Positions 1 to 8,733 of a DNA stretch of 64,000 nucleotides are shown here, one piece after another. Position 1 is the stretch's first letter, and every line of letters begins with the position of its first letter. Both the position numbers and the translations under genes were made by a program. Where the stretch lies: contig JAPZUD010000004.1 in NCBI GenBank assembly GCA_027533425.1, forward strand, positions 310,001 to 374,000, written 5' to 3'. The DNA comes from Beijerinckiaceae bacterium (lineage in GTDB: Bacteria; Pseudomonadota; Alphaproteobacteria; Rhizobiales; Beijerinckiaceae). Below the pieces are notes generated by a model that was not told the DNA's origin, did not search any database, and was given only the letters and a program-made list of their open reading frames with translations.

Positions 1-515
1 TCCGGGCGATCCAGTTCGCGGCGGTGCCGGTCTTCACGGTGTTGCATGGGGCTGTCGTGGGTGGAGGCTTCGAGCTGGCCGCCGCCTCCCATATCCGCGT
101 GGCGGAAACCTCGGCTTACTTCGCCCTGCCGGAAGGGCAGCGCGGCATCTTCCTGGGCGGCGGCGGCTCGATGCGCATCCCCCGGCTGATCGGCGTGCCG
201 ATGGTGCAGGACCTGATGCTCACCGGGCGCACCCTTTCGGCCGAGGAGGGGCACCGCATGGGCGCGGCGCAATATCTGGTCCCCGTTGGCGAAGGCAGGG
301 CAAAGGCAGTGGAACTCGCCCACAAGGCCGCAGGCAATGCGCGCATGACGAATTACGCTGTGCTCCAGGCGCTGCCGCATATCGCGGAATCGAGCCCCGA
401 AGCAGGTCTGTTCACGGAATCGCTCATGGCGGCGGTCGCGGAGGCGACGCCGGAAGCCCAGGAGCGCCTCCGCGCCTTTCTGGAGAAGCGGGCGCGGAAG
501 ATCACGCCTGGCTGA
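1..515 (+). CDS. Crotonase/enoyl-CoA hydratase family protein, 5'-truncated by the window edge
   Basis: The reading frame is open from base 3, so the gene begins upstream and only about 170 C-terminal residues are visible. They carry the crotonase oxyanion-hole region (HGAVVGGGFELAAAS) followed by a FALPEGQRGIF segment and a glycine-rich stretch before the conserved RLIG. This family hydrates or cleaves enoyl-CoA thioesters. The gene lies 74 bp upstream of an aryl-CoA ligase on the same strand, so it most likely hydrates the hydroxycinnamoyl-CoA that the ligase makes. A hydratase-lyase (Fcs/Ech type) role cannot be excluded because the N-terminal half is missing. The GTG at 24 is internal to the domain and not a real start. 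Confidence 0.85.
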   Translation, partial: RAIQFAAVPVFTVLHGAVVGGGFELAAASHIRVAETSAYFALPEGQRGIFLGGGGSMRIPRLIGVPMVQDLMLTGRTLSAEEGHRMGAAQYLVPVGEGRAKAVELAHKAAGNARMTNYAVLQALPHIAESSPEAGLFTESLMAAVAEATPEAQERLRAFLEKRARKITPG

Positions 516-589
516 TCCGTAACAACGGGCCAGCCATTGCAGACAGGGCGCAGCCGGCGACAGAACCGGTCTGGCCCGAGGGAGGGACC

Positions 590-2434
590 ATGGCTGCTTT
601 TCGGGATGTTGCCCTCGGCGTTCTGACACCCCTCCTTGAGGATAGGCCGGCAGGCGTGCAGCTCGTCCGCTCGCGGGAGACGCTGGATGTCCTGCCGGAC
701 CGCATGACCGATGCGCTCGATCACTGGGCGCTTGCTGCGCCGGACCGGGTGTTCCTCGCCCAGCGCGACCGTGGCGGAGACTGGCGCAAGCTGACTTTTG
801 CCGAGGCGCATTCGGCTTCGTCCCGCATCGCATCGGCGTTGATCCGACGCCGGGTCTCGGCCGAGCGCCCGGTTGCCATCCTCTCTGGAAACGATATCGA
901 GCAGGGCCTTCTGGTACTGGCAGCGATGCGGATCGGCGTGCCTGTGGCGCCGGTTTCGCCCGCTTATTCGCTCGTTTCCACCGATTTCGAGAAGCTGCGC
1001 TACATTCTCGGCAAACTGACGCCGGGCATGATCTTCGTCGCGCGGGCGGCCCCGTTCGAGCGGGCCCTGCGGGCGGTTGCGCCGCCGGATTGCGAGATCG
1101 TCTGCACCGAGGGGCGGATCAACGGCCTGCCGACCACGCCGTTCGCGGCCCTTCTCGAAGGTGACGGGACGGATGCCCGCGTCGCGGCCGCGCATGCGGC
1201 GGTCGGGCTGGAGACCATCGCCAAGGTGCTGTTCACCTCGGGCTCGACCGGGCAGCCCAAGGGGGTGATCAACACCCACCGGATGCTCAACGCCAACCAG
1301 GCCATGCTGAAACACTGGCTGCCTTTCGTGAGGGACGAGCCGCCGGTCCTGGTCGACTGGCTGCCCTGGCACCATACTTTTGGCGGCAACCACAATTTCG
1401 GCCTCGCCCTGAGCAACGGCGGTTCGCTCTACATTGACCATGGCAAGCCGCTGCCGGGCGGTATCGAGGAGACCGTGCGCAATCTCAAGGAGATCGCACC
1501 GACCTTCTACCTCAACGTGCCCAAGGGGTTCGAGGAGCTTGTCGCCCGGCTCCGCACCGACAGCGCCCTGCGGGACAGCTATTTCAGCCGGCTGCGGGCC
1601 AATTTCTATGCCGGCGCCGGCCTGCCGCCGCATGTTGCCAAGGCCCTTGACGAGATCGCCGTCGAGACGATCGGCGAGCGCATCCTGATGGTCACCGGCC
1701 TTGGTGCAACCGAGACCGCGCCGGCAGCCCTGGCCTGCACCAAGGAAACCGCCCGGCCGGGCCTTGTCGGCCTGCCGCTGCCGGGGCTGGAGCTGAAGCT
1801 GGTGCCGAATGCCGGCAAGCTGGAAGCAAGGCTCCGCGGTCCGACGATCATGCCCGGCTACTGGCGCGACCCGGTCCAGACAGCGAAGGCCTTTGACGAG
1901 GAAGGCTTCTACTGCCTCGGCGACGCCCTGCGCTATGCCGAGCCCGGCCGGCCGGAAGGCGGCTTCATCTTTGATGGCCGCGTCTCGGAGGATTTCAAGC
2001 TGGTCACCGGCACCTGGGTCAGCGTCGGGCCGTTGCGCGCGCAATTGATCTCCGCTTTCGCGCCACTTGCGAAGGACGTGGTCATTGCCGGGCATGACCG
2101 CGACGATGTCCGCGCGCTGGTCTTTCCGGATCTCGACGCATGCCGGGCGACGATTGCGGCGCCTTCCTCCACGCCCGGTGCCGCCGTTCTGACCGATCCG
2201 GCCCTGCGTCGGCATTTTGCGGCGCGGCTTGGCCAGCTCGCACGGGCCAGCACCGGCTCGTCCACCCGTGTCACCCGCATCCTGCTGCTGGTGGAGCTGC
2301 CCTCCATCGATGCCAACGAGATCACCGACAAGGGCTCCATCAACCAGCGCGCGGTTCTCACCCGCCGCGCTGCCCTGGTCGAGGCACTCTATGCCGAGCC
2401 GCCTGGTCCCGAACCGATCCTGCCCGAGAGCTGA
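590..2434 (+). CDS. Feruloyl/p-coumaroyl-CoA synthetase (AMP-forming acyl-CoA ligase)
   Basis: This 614-residue protein belongs to the ANL adenylating family. The P-loop TSGSTGQPKG is at residues 216-225, with LPWHHTFGGN and a GLGATETAPA segment downstream. The overall pattern (WLPWHHTFGGNHNFG, YLNVPKGFEEL) is that of proteins annotated as feruloyl-CoA synthase. It should activate a hydroxycinnamic acid to its CoA thioester using ATP and CoA in the cytoplasm. The start ATG follows GGGAGGGACC. The neighbouring crotonase, SDR, amidohydrolase and acyl-CoA dehydrogenase supply the rest of a side-chain shortening pathway. The exact substrate (ferulate, p-coumarate or a dihydro form) is inferred, not shown. 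Confidence 0.85.
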   Translation: MAAFRDVALGVLTPLLEDRPAGVQLVRSRETLDVLPDRMTDALDHWALAAPDRVFLAQRDRGGDWRKLTFAEAHSASSRIASALIRRRVSAERPVAILSGNDIEQGLLVLAAMRIGVPVAPVSPAYSLVSTDFEKLRYILGKLTPGMIFVARAAPFERALRAVAPPDCEIVCTEGRINGLPTTPFAALLEGDGTDARVAAAHAAVGLETIAKVLFTSGSTGQPKGVINTHRMLNANQAMLKHWLPFVRDEPPVLVDWLPWHHTFGGNHNFGLALSNGGSLYIDHGKPLPGGIEETVRNLKEIAPTFYLNVPKGFEELVARLRTDSALRDSYFSRLRANFYAGAGLPPHVAKALDEIAVETIGERILMVTGLGATETAPAALACTKETARPGLVGLPLPGLELKLVPNAGKLEARLRGPTIMPGYWRDPVQTAKAFDEEGFYCLGDALRYAEPGRPEGGFIFDGRVSEDFKLVTGTWVSVGPLRAQLISAFAPLAKDVVIAGHDRDDVRALVFPDLDACRATIAAPSSTPGAAVLTDPALRRHFAARLGQLARASTGSSTRVTRILLLVELPSIDANEITDKGSINQRAVLTRRAALVEALYAEPPGPEPILPES

Positions 2435-2445
2435 GGAATGCCGCG

Positions 2446-3309
2446 ATGAAGATCGACGAGCTTGTCGCCATTGATGTCCATACCCATGCCGAAGTGTCCT
2501 GCCGGCAGGATGCTGACGTCTACTGGGCGCCCTATGACGAGGCAGCCAGTCGGTATTTCAAGGTCGGCAAGCGCCCGACCATCGACGAGACGCTGAAACT
2601 CTATCGTGAATGGAAGATCGGCCTCGTCATGTTCACCGTCGATACCGAATTCCAGATCGGCAATCGCCGCATCCCCAACGAGGAAATCGCCGATGCGGCG
2701 CGCGAGAACAGCGATATCATGATCGCCTTCGCCTCCATCGATCCACACAAGGGCAAGATGGGCGTCCGTGAGGCGCGCGATCTGGTCGAGAGCGGGGCGG
2801 TGCGCGGCTTCAAGTTCCACCCGACCTGCCAGGGGTTTTTCCCGAATGACCGCCTCGCCTACGGGCTCTACGAACTGATCAACCATTACAAGTTGCCCGC
2901 CATCTTCCATACCGGCCATTCCGGCATCGGAACCGGCATGCGCGGCGGCGGTGGCATGCGGCTGAAATACTCCCAGCCGATCCATATCGACGATGTCGCC
3001 GTCGATTTCCCGGACATGACGATCATTCTCGCCCATCCCTCCTGGCCCTGGACGGACGAGGCCCTGTCGATGGCCCTGCACAAGCCGAATGTCTACATCG
3101 ACCTCTCGGGCTGGATGCCGAAATACTTCCCGCCGCAGATCGTCCAGTATGCCAACAGCCAGCTGAAATCGAAGATGCTGTTCGGTTCCGATTTCCCGCT
3201 GATCCGCCCGGATCGCTGGATCGAGCAGTTCCGGGAGGCCGGCTTCAAGCCCGAGGTGCATGACCTGATCCTGAAGCAGAACGCCATCCGGGCGCTGGGC
3301 CTGGGCTGA
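2446..3309 (+). CDS. Amidohydrolase-family metal-dependent hydrolase, likely aryl beta-ketoacyl-CoA hydrolase (CouO-like)
   Basis: This 287-residue TIM-barrel protein of the COG2159 amidohydrolase group has the metal motif D10-V-H12-T-H14 near its start, then FKFHPTCQ, FHTGH, ILAHPSWPW and a closing LFGSDFP that supplies the last Asp ligand. The ATG at 2446 is chosen because the family starts with this HxH strand; the longer open frame upstream runs inside the ligase gene. It begins 11 bp after the ligase stop. In Rhodococcus, the amidohydrolase CouO works with a CoA ligase, hydratase and SDR to cleave 4-hydroxyphenyl-beta-ketoacyl-CoA. The same four-enzyme set occurs here, so that role is the best inference. 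Decarboxylases of the same fold are the alternative. Confidence 0.75.
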   Translation: MKIDELVAIDVHTHAEVSCRQDADVYWAPYDEAASRYFKVGKRPTIDETLKLYREWKIGLVMFTVDTEFQIGNRRIPNEEIADAARENSDIMIAFASIDPHKGKMGVREARDLVESGAVRGFKFHPTCQGFFPNDRLAYGLYELINHYKLPAIFHTGHSGIGTGMRGGGGMRLKYSQPIHIDDVAVDFPDMTIILAHPSWPWTDEALSMALHKPNVYIDLSGWMPKYFPPQIVQYANSQLKSKMLFGSDFPLIRPDRWIEQFREAGFKPEVHDLILKQNAIRALGLG

Positions 3310-3320
3310 GGAGGCACGTC

Positions 3321-4082
3321 ATGGACCTTGCCGGCAAGCCTGTCATTGTCACCGGAGGCGGATCGGGGCTCGGAGCCGCCACGGCCGAACGTCTCGCCGC
3401 CGCAGGGGCGCGGGTCGGTATTGTCGATCTCGATCGCGAGGCGGCAGAGCGCATGGCGGCGAGGATCGGCGGCATGGCGCTGCCGGGCGATGTCGCCAGC
3501 GAGGAGGCCATGATGGCGGCGCTGGCGAGGGCTCGGGCAGCGCATGGTCCTTGCCGCGTGCTCGTCAATTGTGCCGGGATCGGCACGGCGAAACGCGTTG
3601 TCGGGCGCGACGGTCCCATGCCGCTGGCGGAATTCGAACGCGTCATCCGCGTCAATCTCGTCGGGTCCTTCAACATGCTGCGTCTGGCCGGTGCCGAGAT
3701 GGCCACACTCGATCCGCTGGAGGATGGCGAGCGCGGCGTCATCATCTCGACGGCTTCTGTCGCCGCGTTCGAGGGGCAGGTCGGACAGGCGGCCTATTCG
3801 GCCTCGAAGGGCGGCATTGCCGCAATGACATTGCCGGTCGCCCGCGAATTGGCCGGCTTCGGAATCCGTGTGCTGACCATCGCGCCGGGCCTGTTCCTGA
3901 CGCCGATGATGCGCACGCTCCCCGAGGAGATCCAGAAAAGCCTCGGCGAGTCGATTCCCTTCCCGCGCCGCCTCGGCGGGGCGGAGGAATATGCGAGCCT
4001 CGTCGCCCACATGGTCGAGAACCGATTCCTCAATGGCGAGATCGTCCGGCTGGATGGCGCGCTCCGCCTGCCGCCGCGTTAG
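3321..4082 (+). CDS. Short-chain dehydrogenase/reductase, likely 3-hydroxyacyl-CoA dehydrogenase
   Basis: This 253-residue classical SDR has the nucleotide-binding TGGGSGLG at 11-18, D36 after the second strand (favouring NAD), NCAG at 83-86, catalytic S146 and the Y159-SAS-K163 pair. It is closest in pattern to type-10 17beta-HSD/3-hydroxyacyl-CoA dehydrogenases (TIAPGLFLTPMM; LPEEIQKSL). It should oxidise the 3-hydroxyacyl-CoA made by the upstream crotonase to a beta-keto thioester, the substrate expected for the adjacent amidohydrolase. It starts 11 bp after that gene, behind a GAGG ribosome-binding site, and ends 7 bp before the acyl-CoA dehydrogenase, so it is co-transcribed. Confidence 0.85.
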   Translation: MDLAGKPVIVTGGGSGLGAATAERLAAAGARVGIVDLDREAAERMAARIGGMALPGDVASEEAMMAALARARAAHGPCRVLVNCAGIGTAKRVVGRDGPMPLAEFERVIRVNLVGSFNMLRLAGAEMATLDPLEDGERGVIISTASVAAFEGQVGQAAYSASKGGIAAMTLPVARELAGFGIRVLTIAPGLFLTPMMRTLPEEIQKSLGESIPFPRRLGGAEEYASLVAHMVENRFLNGEIVRLDGALRLPPR

Positions 4083-4089
4083 GTCCGCC

Positions 4090-5808
4090 ATGCCCTACCG
4101 AGCCCCCGTCGATGCGATCCGTTTCTCGCTCGAGGTCCATGGCGGGCTTGATCCTGCCCTGACCGAAGGCATCCTCGAGGAAGCCGCCCGGTTTGCCGAA
4201 CAGCGTCTCGCCCCCGAGAACCGCCGGGCCGATACGATTGGCGCACGGTTCGAGGCCGGCGCGGTGACCACGCCACCGGGCTGGCCGGCACTCTACCGCG
4301 ACTGGGCCGAGGCCGGCTGGAACAGCGTCGATCTGCCCGAAAGGTGGGGCGGCATGGGCCTGCCGACCCGGCTGGCCACCGCCACGATGGAATTCTGGAC
4401 CTCGGCCTGCATGGCGTTCGCACTCGGCCCGGTCCTCACACAGGGGGCGGTCGACACGCTGGAGATCCATGGCAGCGAAGCGCTGAAGGCGCTTTACCTG
4501 CCGCGTCTCGTCTCCGGCGAATGGACCGCCACGATGAACCTGACCGAGCCGCAGGCAGGGTCCGATCTGGGCCTGTTGCGCAGCCAGGCCGAGCCGGCGG
4601 ATGACGGCACCTGGCGCATCCGCGGCAGCAAGATTTTCATCACCTATGGCGAGCACGACCTGTCGGAGAACATCATCCATCTTGTCCTCGCCCGGCTGCC
4701 CGATGCGCCGGAGGGCACGAAGGGCATTTCGCTCTTCCTCGTGCCGAAATTCCTGCCTGATGCCGAGGGTCGCCCCGGCCGGCGCAATGACGTGGCCTGC
4801 ACCGGCATCGAGCACAAGCTTGGCATCCATGGCAGCCCGACCTGCTCGATGGCCTTCGGTCAGGCGGGCGGCGCCATTGGCTGGCTGGTCGGCGAAAAGC
4901 ATCGTGGCCTCGCCTGCATGTTCACGATGATGAACAAGGCACGCCTGTTCACTGGCCTGCAGGGCGTGGCCTTGGCCGAGCGCGCGTTCCAGCACGCACT
5001 CGACTTCGCCCGGGAGCGCCGGCAGGGCCGGGCGCCGGGTGCACGGACGACCAGCGCGATCATCAATCACCCCGACATCCGGCGGACCCTGTTGCGCATG
5101 CGCGCTCTCACCGCAGCGGGCCGGGCAATTGCCCATCGCGCCGCGCAGGCGATCGATCTCGCCCATGCCGGAGGGCCTGGCCATGAACAGGCGGCGGAAC
5201 GCGCCGCCCTGCTGACCCCGATCGTCAAGGCCTATGGCTCCGATCTCGGCTGCGAGGTCACCTCGCTCGGTATCCAGATCCATGGCGGCATGGGCTATGT
5301 CGAGGAAACAGGCGCGGCGCAGTTCTTCCGCGATGCCCGCATCACCCCGATTTACGAGGGCACCAATGGCATCCAGGCGATCGATCTCCTTCTCCGGAAA
5401 ATCCTTCGTCCCGGCAGCGGGCTTGCGGAAGAGATGATCGGCGAACTCGCTGCCACGGCCGGGGCAGCTCGATCCACAGGGTTGGAGCAACTCCATGAAG
5501 CCTGCTCCGAGGCGGCTTTTGTCCTGGCGGAAGCTATCGGCTGGCTACGGCAGAATGCCGGCGCAACCGAGCGCCTGCTCGGCGCCGCGACACCCGTCCT
5601 CCGGCTGTTTGCCACCGGACTTGCCATGGGATTCCTGACGGAGGCTGCGATCGTCGCCGATCGACGGCTGAAGGCCGGAGATCGTTCCGCCACTTTCCGC
5701 CACGCGATCGCAGATGCATGCTATTTTGCCGGGAACGAGGCGGCCCTGTTGCCGGGAATGGCTCGCGCGGTGATGGCCAACCTGCCGGAACCCGATTTCG
5801 ACCGGTGA
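4090..5808 (+). CDS. Acyl-CoA dehydrogenase, long (572 aa) form
   Basis: This FAD-dependent acyl-CoA dehydrogenase has the flavin/substrate motif MNLTEPQAGSDLG, a WTAT loop, and the C-terminal IYEGTNGIQAIDL segment with the catalytic Glu. It is about 190 residues longer than short-chain family members and has the C-terminal extension typical of the long group that includes phenylpropionyl-type and FadE-like enzymes. The ATG at 4090 is preferred because the family N-terminus (PYRAPVDAIRF) begins there. It is the last gene of the operon. It would insert the 2,3-double bond in saturated arylpropionyl-CoA and so let the pathway accept dihydrocinnamates. That substrate assignment is inference. Confidence 0.85.
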   Translation: MPYRAPVDAIRFSLEVHGGLDPALTEGILEEAARFAEQRLAPENRRADTIGARFEAGAVTTPPGWPALYRDWAEAGWNSVDLPERWGGMGLPTRLATATMEFWTSACMAFALGPVLTQGAVDTLEIHGSEALKALYLPRLVSGEWTATMNLTEPQAGSDLGLLRSQAEPADDGTWRIRGSKIFITYGEHDLSENIIHLVLARLPDAPEGTKGISLFLVPKFLPDAEGRPGRRNDVACTGIEHKLGIHGSPTCSMAFGQAGGAIGWLVGEKHRGLACMFTMMNKARLFTGLQGVALAERAFQHALDFARERRQGRAPGARTTSAIINHPDIRRTLLRMRALTAAGRAIAHRAAQAIDLAHAGGPGHEQAAERAALLTPIVKAYGSDLGCEVTSLGIQIHGGMGYVEETGAAQFFRDARITPIYEGTNGIQAIDLLLRKILRPGSGLAEEMIGELAATAGAARSTGLEQLHEACSEAAFVLAEAIGWLRQNAGATERLLGAATPVLRLFATGLAMGFLTEAAIVADRRLKAGDRSATFRHAIADACYFAGNEAALLPGMARAVMANLPEPDFDR

Positions 5809-5852
5809 CACCGGGGCGCCGGAATGCCTCTGGATACAGGACGGGATCAACA

Positions 5853-5866
5853 TGCCGCATGCGGCA
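5853..5866. repeat. Perfect 14-bp palindrome downstream of the acyl-CoA dehydrogenase
   Basis: The sequence TGCCGCATGCGGCA is a perfect inverted repeat with no loop. It lies 44 bp after the acyl-CoA dehydrogenase stop and 40 bp from the 3' end of tRNA-Arg. No T-run follows on either strand, so an intrinsic terminator is not well supported. A protein-binding site is possible. A chance palindrome in GC-rich DNA is equally possible. Confidence 0.3.
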
Positions 5867-5906
5867 CGTGATCATGCGCAAAACCGTCGGCGATACTGTG
5901 ATCGAA

Positions 5907-5983
5907 TGGCGCGCCCGAAAGGATTCGAACCTCTGACCCCCAGATTCGTAGTCTGGTGCTCTATCCAGCTGAGCTACGGGCGC
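5907..5983 (-). tRNA. tRNA-Arg (anticodon ACG)
   Basis: Read on the minus strand, this 77-nt cloverleaf has a GCGCCCG acceptor stem pairing with CGGGCGC, a D-arm beginning AGCTCAGCTGGATAGAG, an anticodon stem CCAGA/TCTGG with loop CTACGAA (anticodon ACG), a GGTTCGAATCC T-arm and an encoded 3' CCA. A34 is expected to be edited to inosine so that it reads CGU, CGC and CGA. It stands alone between the acyl-CoA dehydrogenase operon and a histidine kinase gene. Confidence 0.97.
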
Positions 5984-6044
5984 TTGACCTCCGCATCGGG
6001 AGGAGGCGGTCTGATAGCGGGTTGCTGCACAAAGGGCAACCCCT

Positions 6045-7547
6045 TTACGGAGAGCTGCCGGAAAAATTCCCGGAACGTCGCGACGGGCTGGCCCCGGGCA
6101 GCGTGATTTCGAACACGGCGCCCTTTGCGGCCTGATCCTGCGGATTCTCGAGCAGGCGGATCGTTCCGCCCATTCCCCGGACAAGTTCATGCGCGATGGC
6201 GAGGCCCAGCCCGGTACTCCCCGGGCGGGCCGATCCCGTGAAGGCCTTGAACAGCCGCTCGCGGATCGAATCCGGAACGCCGGGTCCATTATCCATGATC
6301 GCGATCCGGGTTGCATCGGCATCGTGTCGCGCGATGATCCGGATCTGGCGGCGATGGTCAGGCAGCGGGGCCATGGCTTCCAGGGCCGCCCGCGCATTCC
6401 GGAGCAGGTTGGTCAGGACACGGGCGAGATGGTCCGCGTCCGCCATCACCTGCAACCCTGGCGGGATTTCGGTGTGCAGAGCCGGCTCGGAATCGGCCGA
6501 GAGCATCAACAGCTCGCCCAGTTCCTCCACCAGCATGCCGAGATCCACCGGGGCGAGATCAGCAGGCTTCTCGCTGGCCTTCCCGTAGGCGAGGGTGGAC
6601 TGGCAGAACGCGATCGCGCGATCGAGCGCGCCCATGAGCTTGGGGACGAAGCGCTGGACATTGGGGTCAGGCAGCGTGCTGATCCGGTCTGCCATCAGCT
6701 GCGCGGAGGCCAGCATGTTCCGGAGGTCATGATTGATCTTGGCGACTGCAAGGCCGAGATTGGCGAGGTGCTCGCGCTGGCGCAACTCCTGCTGCAGGCT
6801 TCTCTGCATATCCGCGAGGCTGCTCTCCAGCTCGCCGAGTTCATCCGACCGGCGCGTCGGCCGGAGAATTGACCGGGCATCTTCCGGATGGCTCTGGAAG
6901 GCCTTCATGGTCATGGCCAGCCTTTTCACCGGGCGGACGATGAGGCCATTCAGCGATACGAAGACCAGGACGGCCGTGATGACCGAAATGATCAGCGACA
7001 GGCCGAGAATGGCCCACGAAAACCGGAGCATGGCCTGGCGGAGAGGGAGCTCGCTGATGACGATCTCGACGAAGTCACCGCCCCGGGGCGGCGGGCCCAC
7101 CACGCGGATAGTGCGGCTGTGCCCGCGCAGCAGGATGTCGAAGGCGTTGCCGATATCCCGCAGCACCGAACGCTGCCGGAGGTCGATCTCGAAATCAACC
7201 ATCGGCGGCATATCCGCCACCGCCAGCAGCCGGCGGGCATTGTCGATCCGGAGAGCGATCATCGAGGTTTCCATGCCGGCCAGCAATTCCTCGACGAGAG
7301 GGCGAGGCAGGGCATCGGGCGGGCTTTTCTCGAGGATAAGCGCCGCAGCGCGGGCCTGCGCCAGCCGCTCGCTCAGCCAGTTGTTCCGGAAATTGGCGAC
7401 CGACGGCACATAGATCAGCACTTCCGCGATCAGCACGAACAGGACGGTCAGAAACAGGAGCCGCGCCGAGAGCCCTGTCCGCAGACGGGTTCCCGCAGCG
7501 GCAGGCAACTTGGCAGGATTTCGCATATCCGTCGCCGAATCGAGCAT
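6045..7547 (-). CDS. HAMP-domain sensor histidine kinase
   Basis: This 500-residue membrane kinase has transmembrane segments near residues 26-48 and 178-202 flanking a periplasmic sensor of about 130 residues. A HAMP linker follows, then a dimerisation helix with phospho-acceptor H273 in INHDLRNML, an N-box NLLRNARAA, a G1 box DNGPGVP and GSTGLGLAIA. The INHDLRN form of the H-box is unlike the common HELRTP. A GTG start at 7571 would overlap the upstream gene by 14 bp. The ATG at 7547 avoids this and is preferred. No response regulator is adjacent. The only operon partner is the unusual FAD protein just upstream, so the signal is unknown and may relate to that protein. Confidence 0.85.
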   Translation of the reverse strand: MLDSATDMRNPAKLPAAAGTRLRTGLSARLLFLTVLFVLIAEVLIYVPSVANFRNNWLSERLAQARAAALILEKSPPDALPRPLVEELLAGMETSMIALRIDNARRLLAVADMPPMVDFEIDLRQRSVLRDIGNAFDILLRGHSRTIRVVGPPPRGGDFVEIVISELPLRQAMLRFSWAILGLSLIISVITAVLVFVSLNGLIVRPVKRLAMTMKAFQSHPEDARSILRPTRRSDELGELESSLADMQRSLQQELRQREHLANLGLAVAKINHDLRNMLASAQLMADRISTLPDPNVQRFVPKLMGALDRAIAFCQSTLAYGKASEKPADLAPVDLGMLVEELGELLMLSADSEPALHTEIPPGLQVMADADHLARVLTNLLRNARAALEAMAPLPDHRRQIRIIARHDADATRIAIMDNGPGVPDSIRERLFKAFTGSARPGSTGLGLAIAHELVRGMGGTIRLLENPQDQAAKGAVFEITLPGASPSRRSGNFSGSSP

Positions 7548-7557
7548 ATCCGGGACT

Positions 7558-8733
7558 TTACCCGAAAACACGGCGCAGCCGCATCAGGCGCTTCGCGGCC
7601 GGGCTCTTCACGAGATCGACAAGCGGTTGCCGCGCGACCTGCGCGAGAAGATCATCGTCGCCCGCATTGCTGAACCCGAACGCGGCAAGTGCTGTCACCG
7701 GCTCGCCCTGACGGGCGAGGAGCAGCAGCGGCGTGACCAGTTCGGAAGCGTGCTGGCCGAACGCCGCCGCCCCGACCACACGGGACTTCCGGTCGGTCAC
7801 AACCGTCAAGGCAGCCCTTTCCCCCGGATTGGCCAAAGCGCGTGTCGCCCGCAGGATCCGGTAGCGGTTGCGTTCTGTCTCGGGCAGGCGGTCCGGCGTC
7901 AGGCCGAATTCGGCGAGGCCTGGTCGCGTCGGAACATGGCGCAGGTCGAAGCGGGCGTCCGGGCGGTCGCGCTTGCCGAAAAGCGCCTGCCCGAGCACAA
8001 GCCCCGCCTGGTTTCGGGCCGGTGGCATGCCGTCATCGCTGGCAACAGCCTCGCCCACCAGAAAGATCCGAGAACGGCCGAGGCGCAGGCCGCGATCCGG
8101 AACGATGGCTCCGCCGGTGGCTTTCCCGATATCCAGCCCCTCCAGCCTCGCAATCCGTGGCAGGCAGTTCACGACCGGGCCGATATCCGCCGCTGGCAGG
8201 CTCTGCCCGCCCTCGAACCGGACCCTTTCCGGGGCCTCTGCCGTTCCGAGCAAGCGACCGCATTCCTCGAGAATGACGATACCGCGCCTTTCCATGTCGA
8301 GATGCAGCCATGCCGCGGAATCACCGTGGAACCGGCCGAGAAACCGTCCCGGGCAGGCCAGCACGACCCGGCTTCCGGCATCATTTGCCGCGAGCGCTGC
8401 CGTGCAGGCTTCGGAATCATCGCCCAGTACAAGCGTGATCGGTCCGGTGCCGGCTGACAGGCCAGGATCGGGCCGCTGGGCACCATTTGCCAGAACGATC
8501 CATCTCGGCGCCCAGCGATATTCGCCAGCCATGACCTGCCGGTCACCCATCAGGCGTGCCGGCCCGTCGATGATTGTTGCGCCGACAGCAGCGAGGCGGG
8601 CCCGGTGCGCCGGCTCCGGCGGCCAATCCTGCCCGATCAGGACAATTCTCGCACCGAGTCCGGCTGCGGCAAACGCGATCTCGAAGCCGACAGGATCGCA
8701 GCCAATGACGAGAAGATCAGGCTTCACGGACAT
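7558..8733 (-). CDS. FAD/NAD(P)-binding oxidoreductase related to dihydrolipoamide dehydrogenase, without the redox disulfide
   Basis: This 391-residue protein has the class I flavoprotein disulfide reductase layout: an N-terminal dinucleotide fold (LLVIGCDPVGFEIA), a second nucleotide-binding region (ITLVLGDDSEACTAALA), a second FAD motif (IFLVGEAVA) and a C-terminal dimerisation-like domain. The CxxxxC redox pair that normally follows the first fold is absent; that stretch reads QDWPPEPAHRARLAAVG. The C-terminal catalytic His-Glu dyad is also missing. It should therefore not act on dithiols. It could be a flavoprotein with another acceptor or a redox-sensing partner of the histidine kinase gene that follows. 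True function is unknown. Confidence 0.7.
   Translation of the reverse strand: MSVKPDLLVIGCDPVGFEIAFAAAGLGARIVLIGQDWPPEPAHRARLAAVGATIIDGPARLMGDRQVMAGEYRWAPRWIVLANGAQRPDPGLSAGTGPITLVLGDDSEACTAALAANDAGSRVVLACPGRFLGRFHGDSAAWLHLDMERRGIVILEECGRLLGTAEAPERVRFEGGQSLPAADIGPVVNCLPRIARLEGLDIGKATGGAIVPDRGLRLGRSRIFLVGEAVASDDGMPPARNQAGLVLGQALFGKRDRPDARFDLRHVPTRPGLAEFGLTPDRLPETERNRYRILRATRALANPGERAALTVVTDRKSRVVGAAAFGQHASELVTPLLLLARQGEPVTALAAFGFSNAGDDDLLAQVARQPLVDLVKSPAAKRLMRLRRVFG

Noticed and set aside
353-2215. A 620-codon open frame on the minus strand opposite the CoA ligase
   Set aside because: It has no recognisable domain, is rich in Arg, Gly and Gln as expected for an antisense shadow of GC-rich coding DNA, and overlaps a clear AMP-forming ligase.
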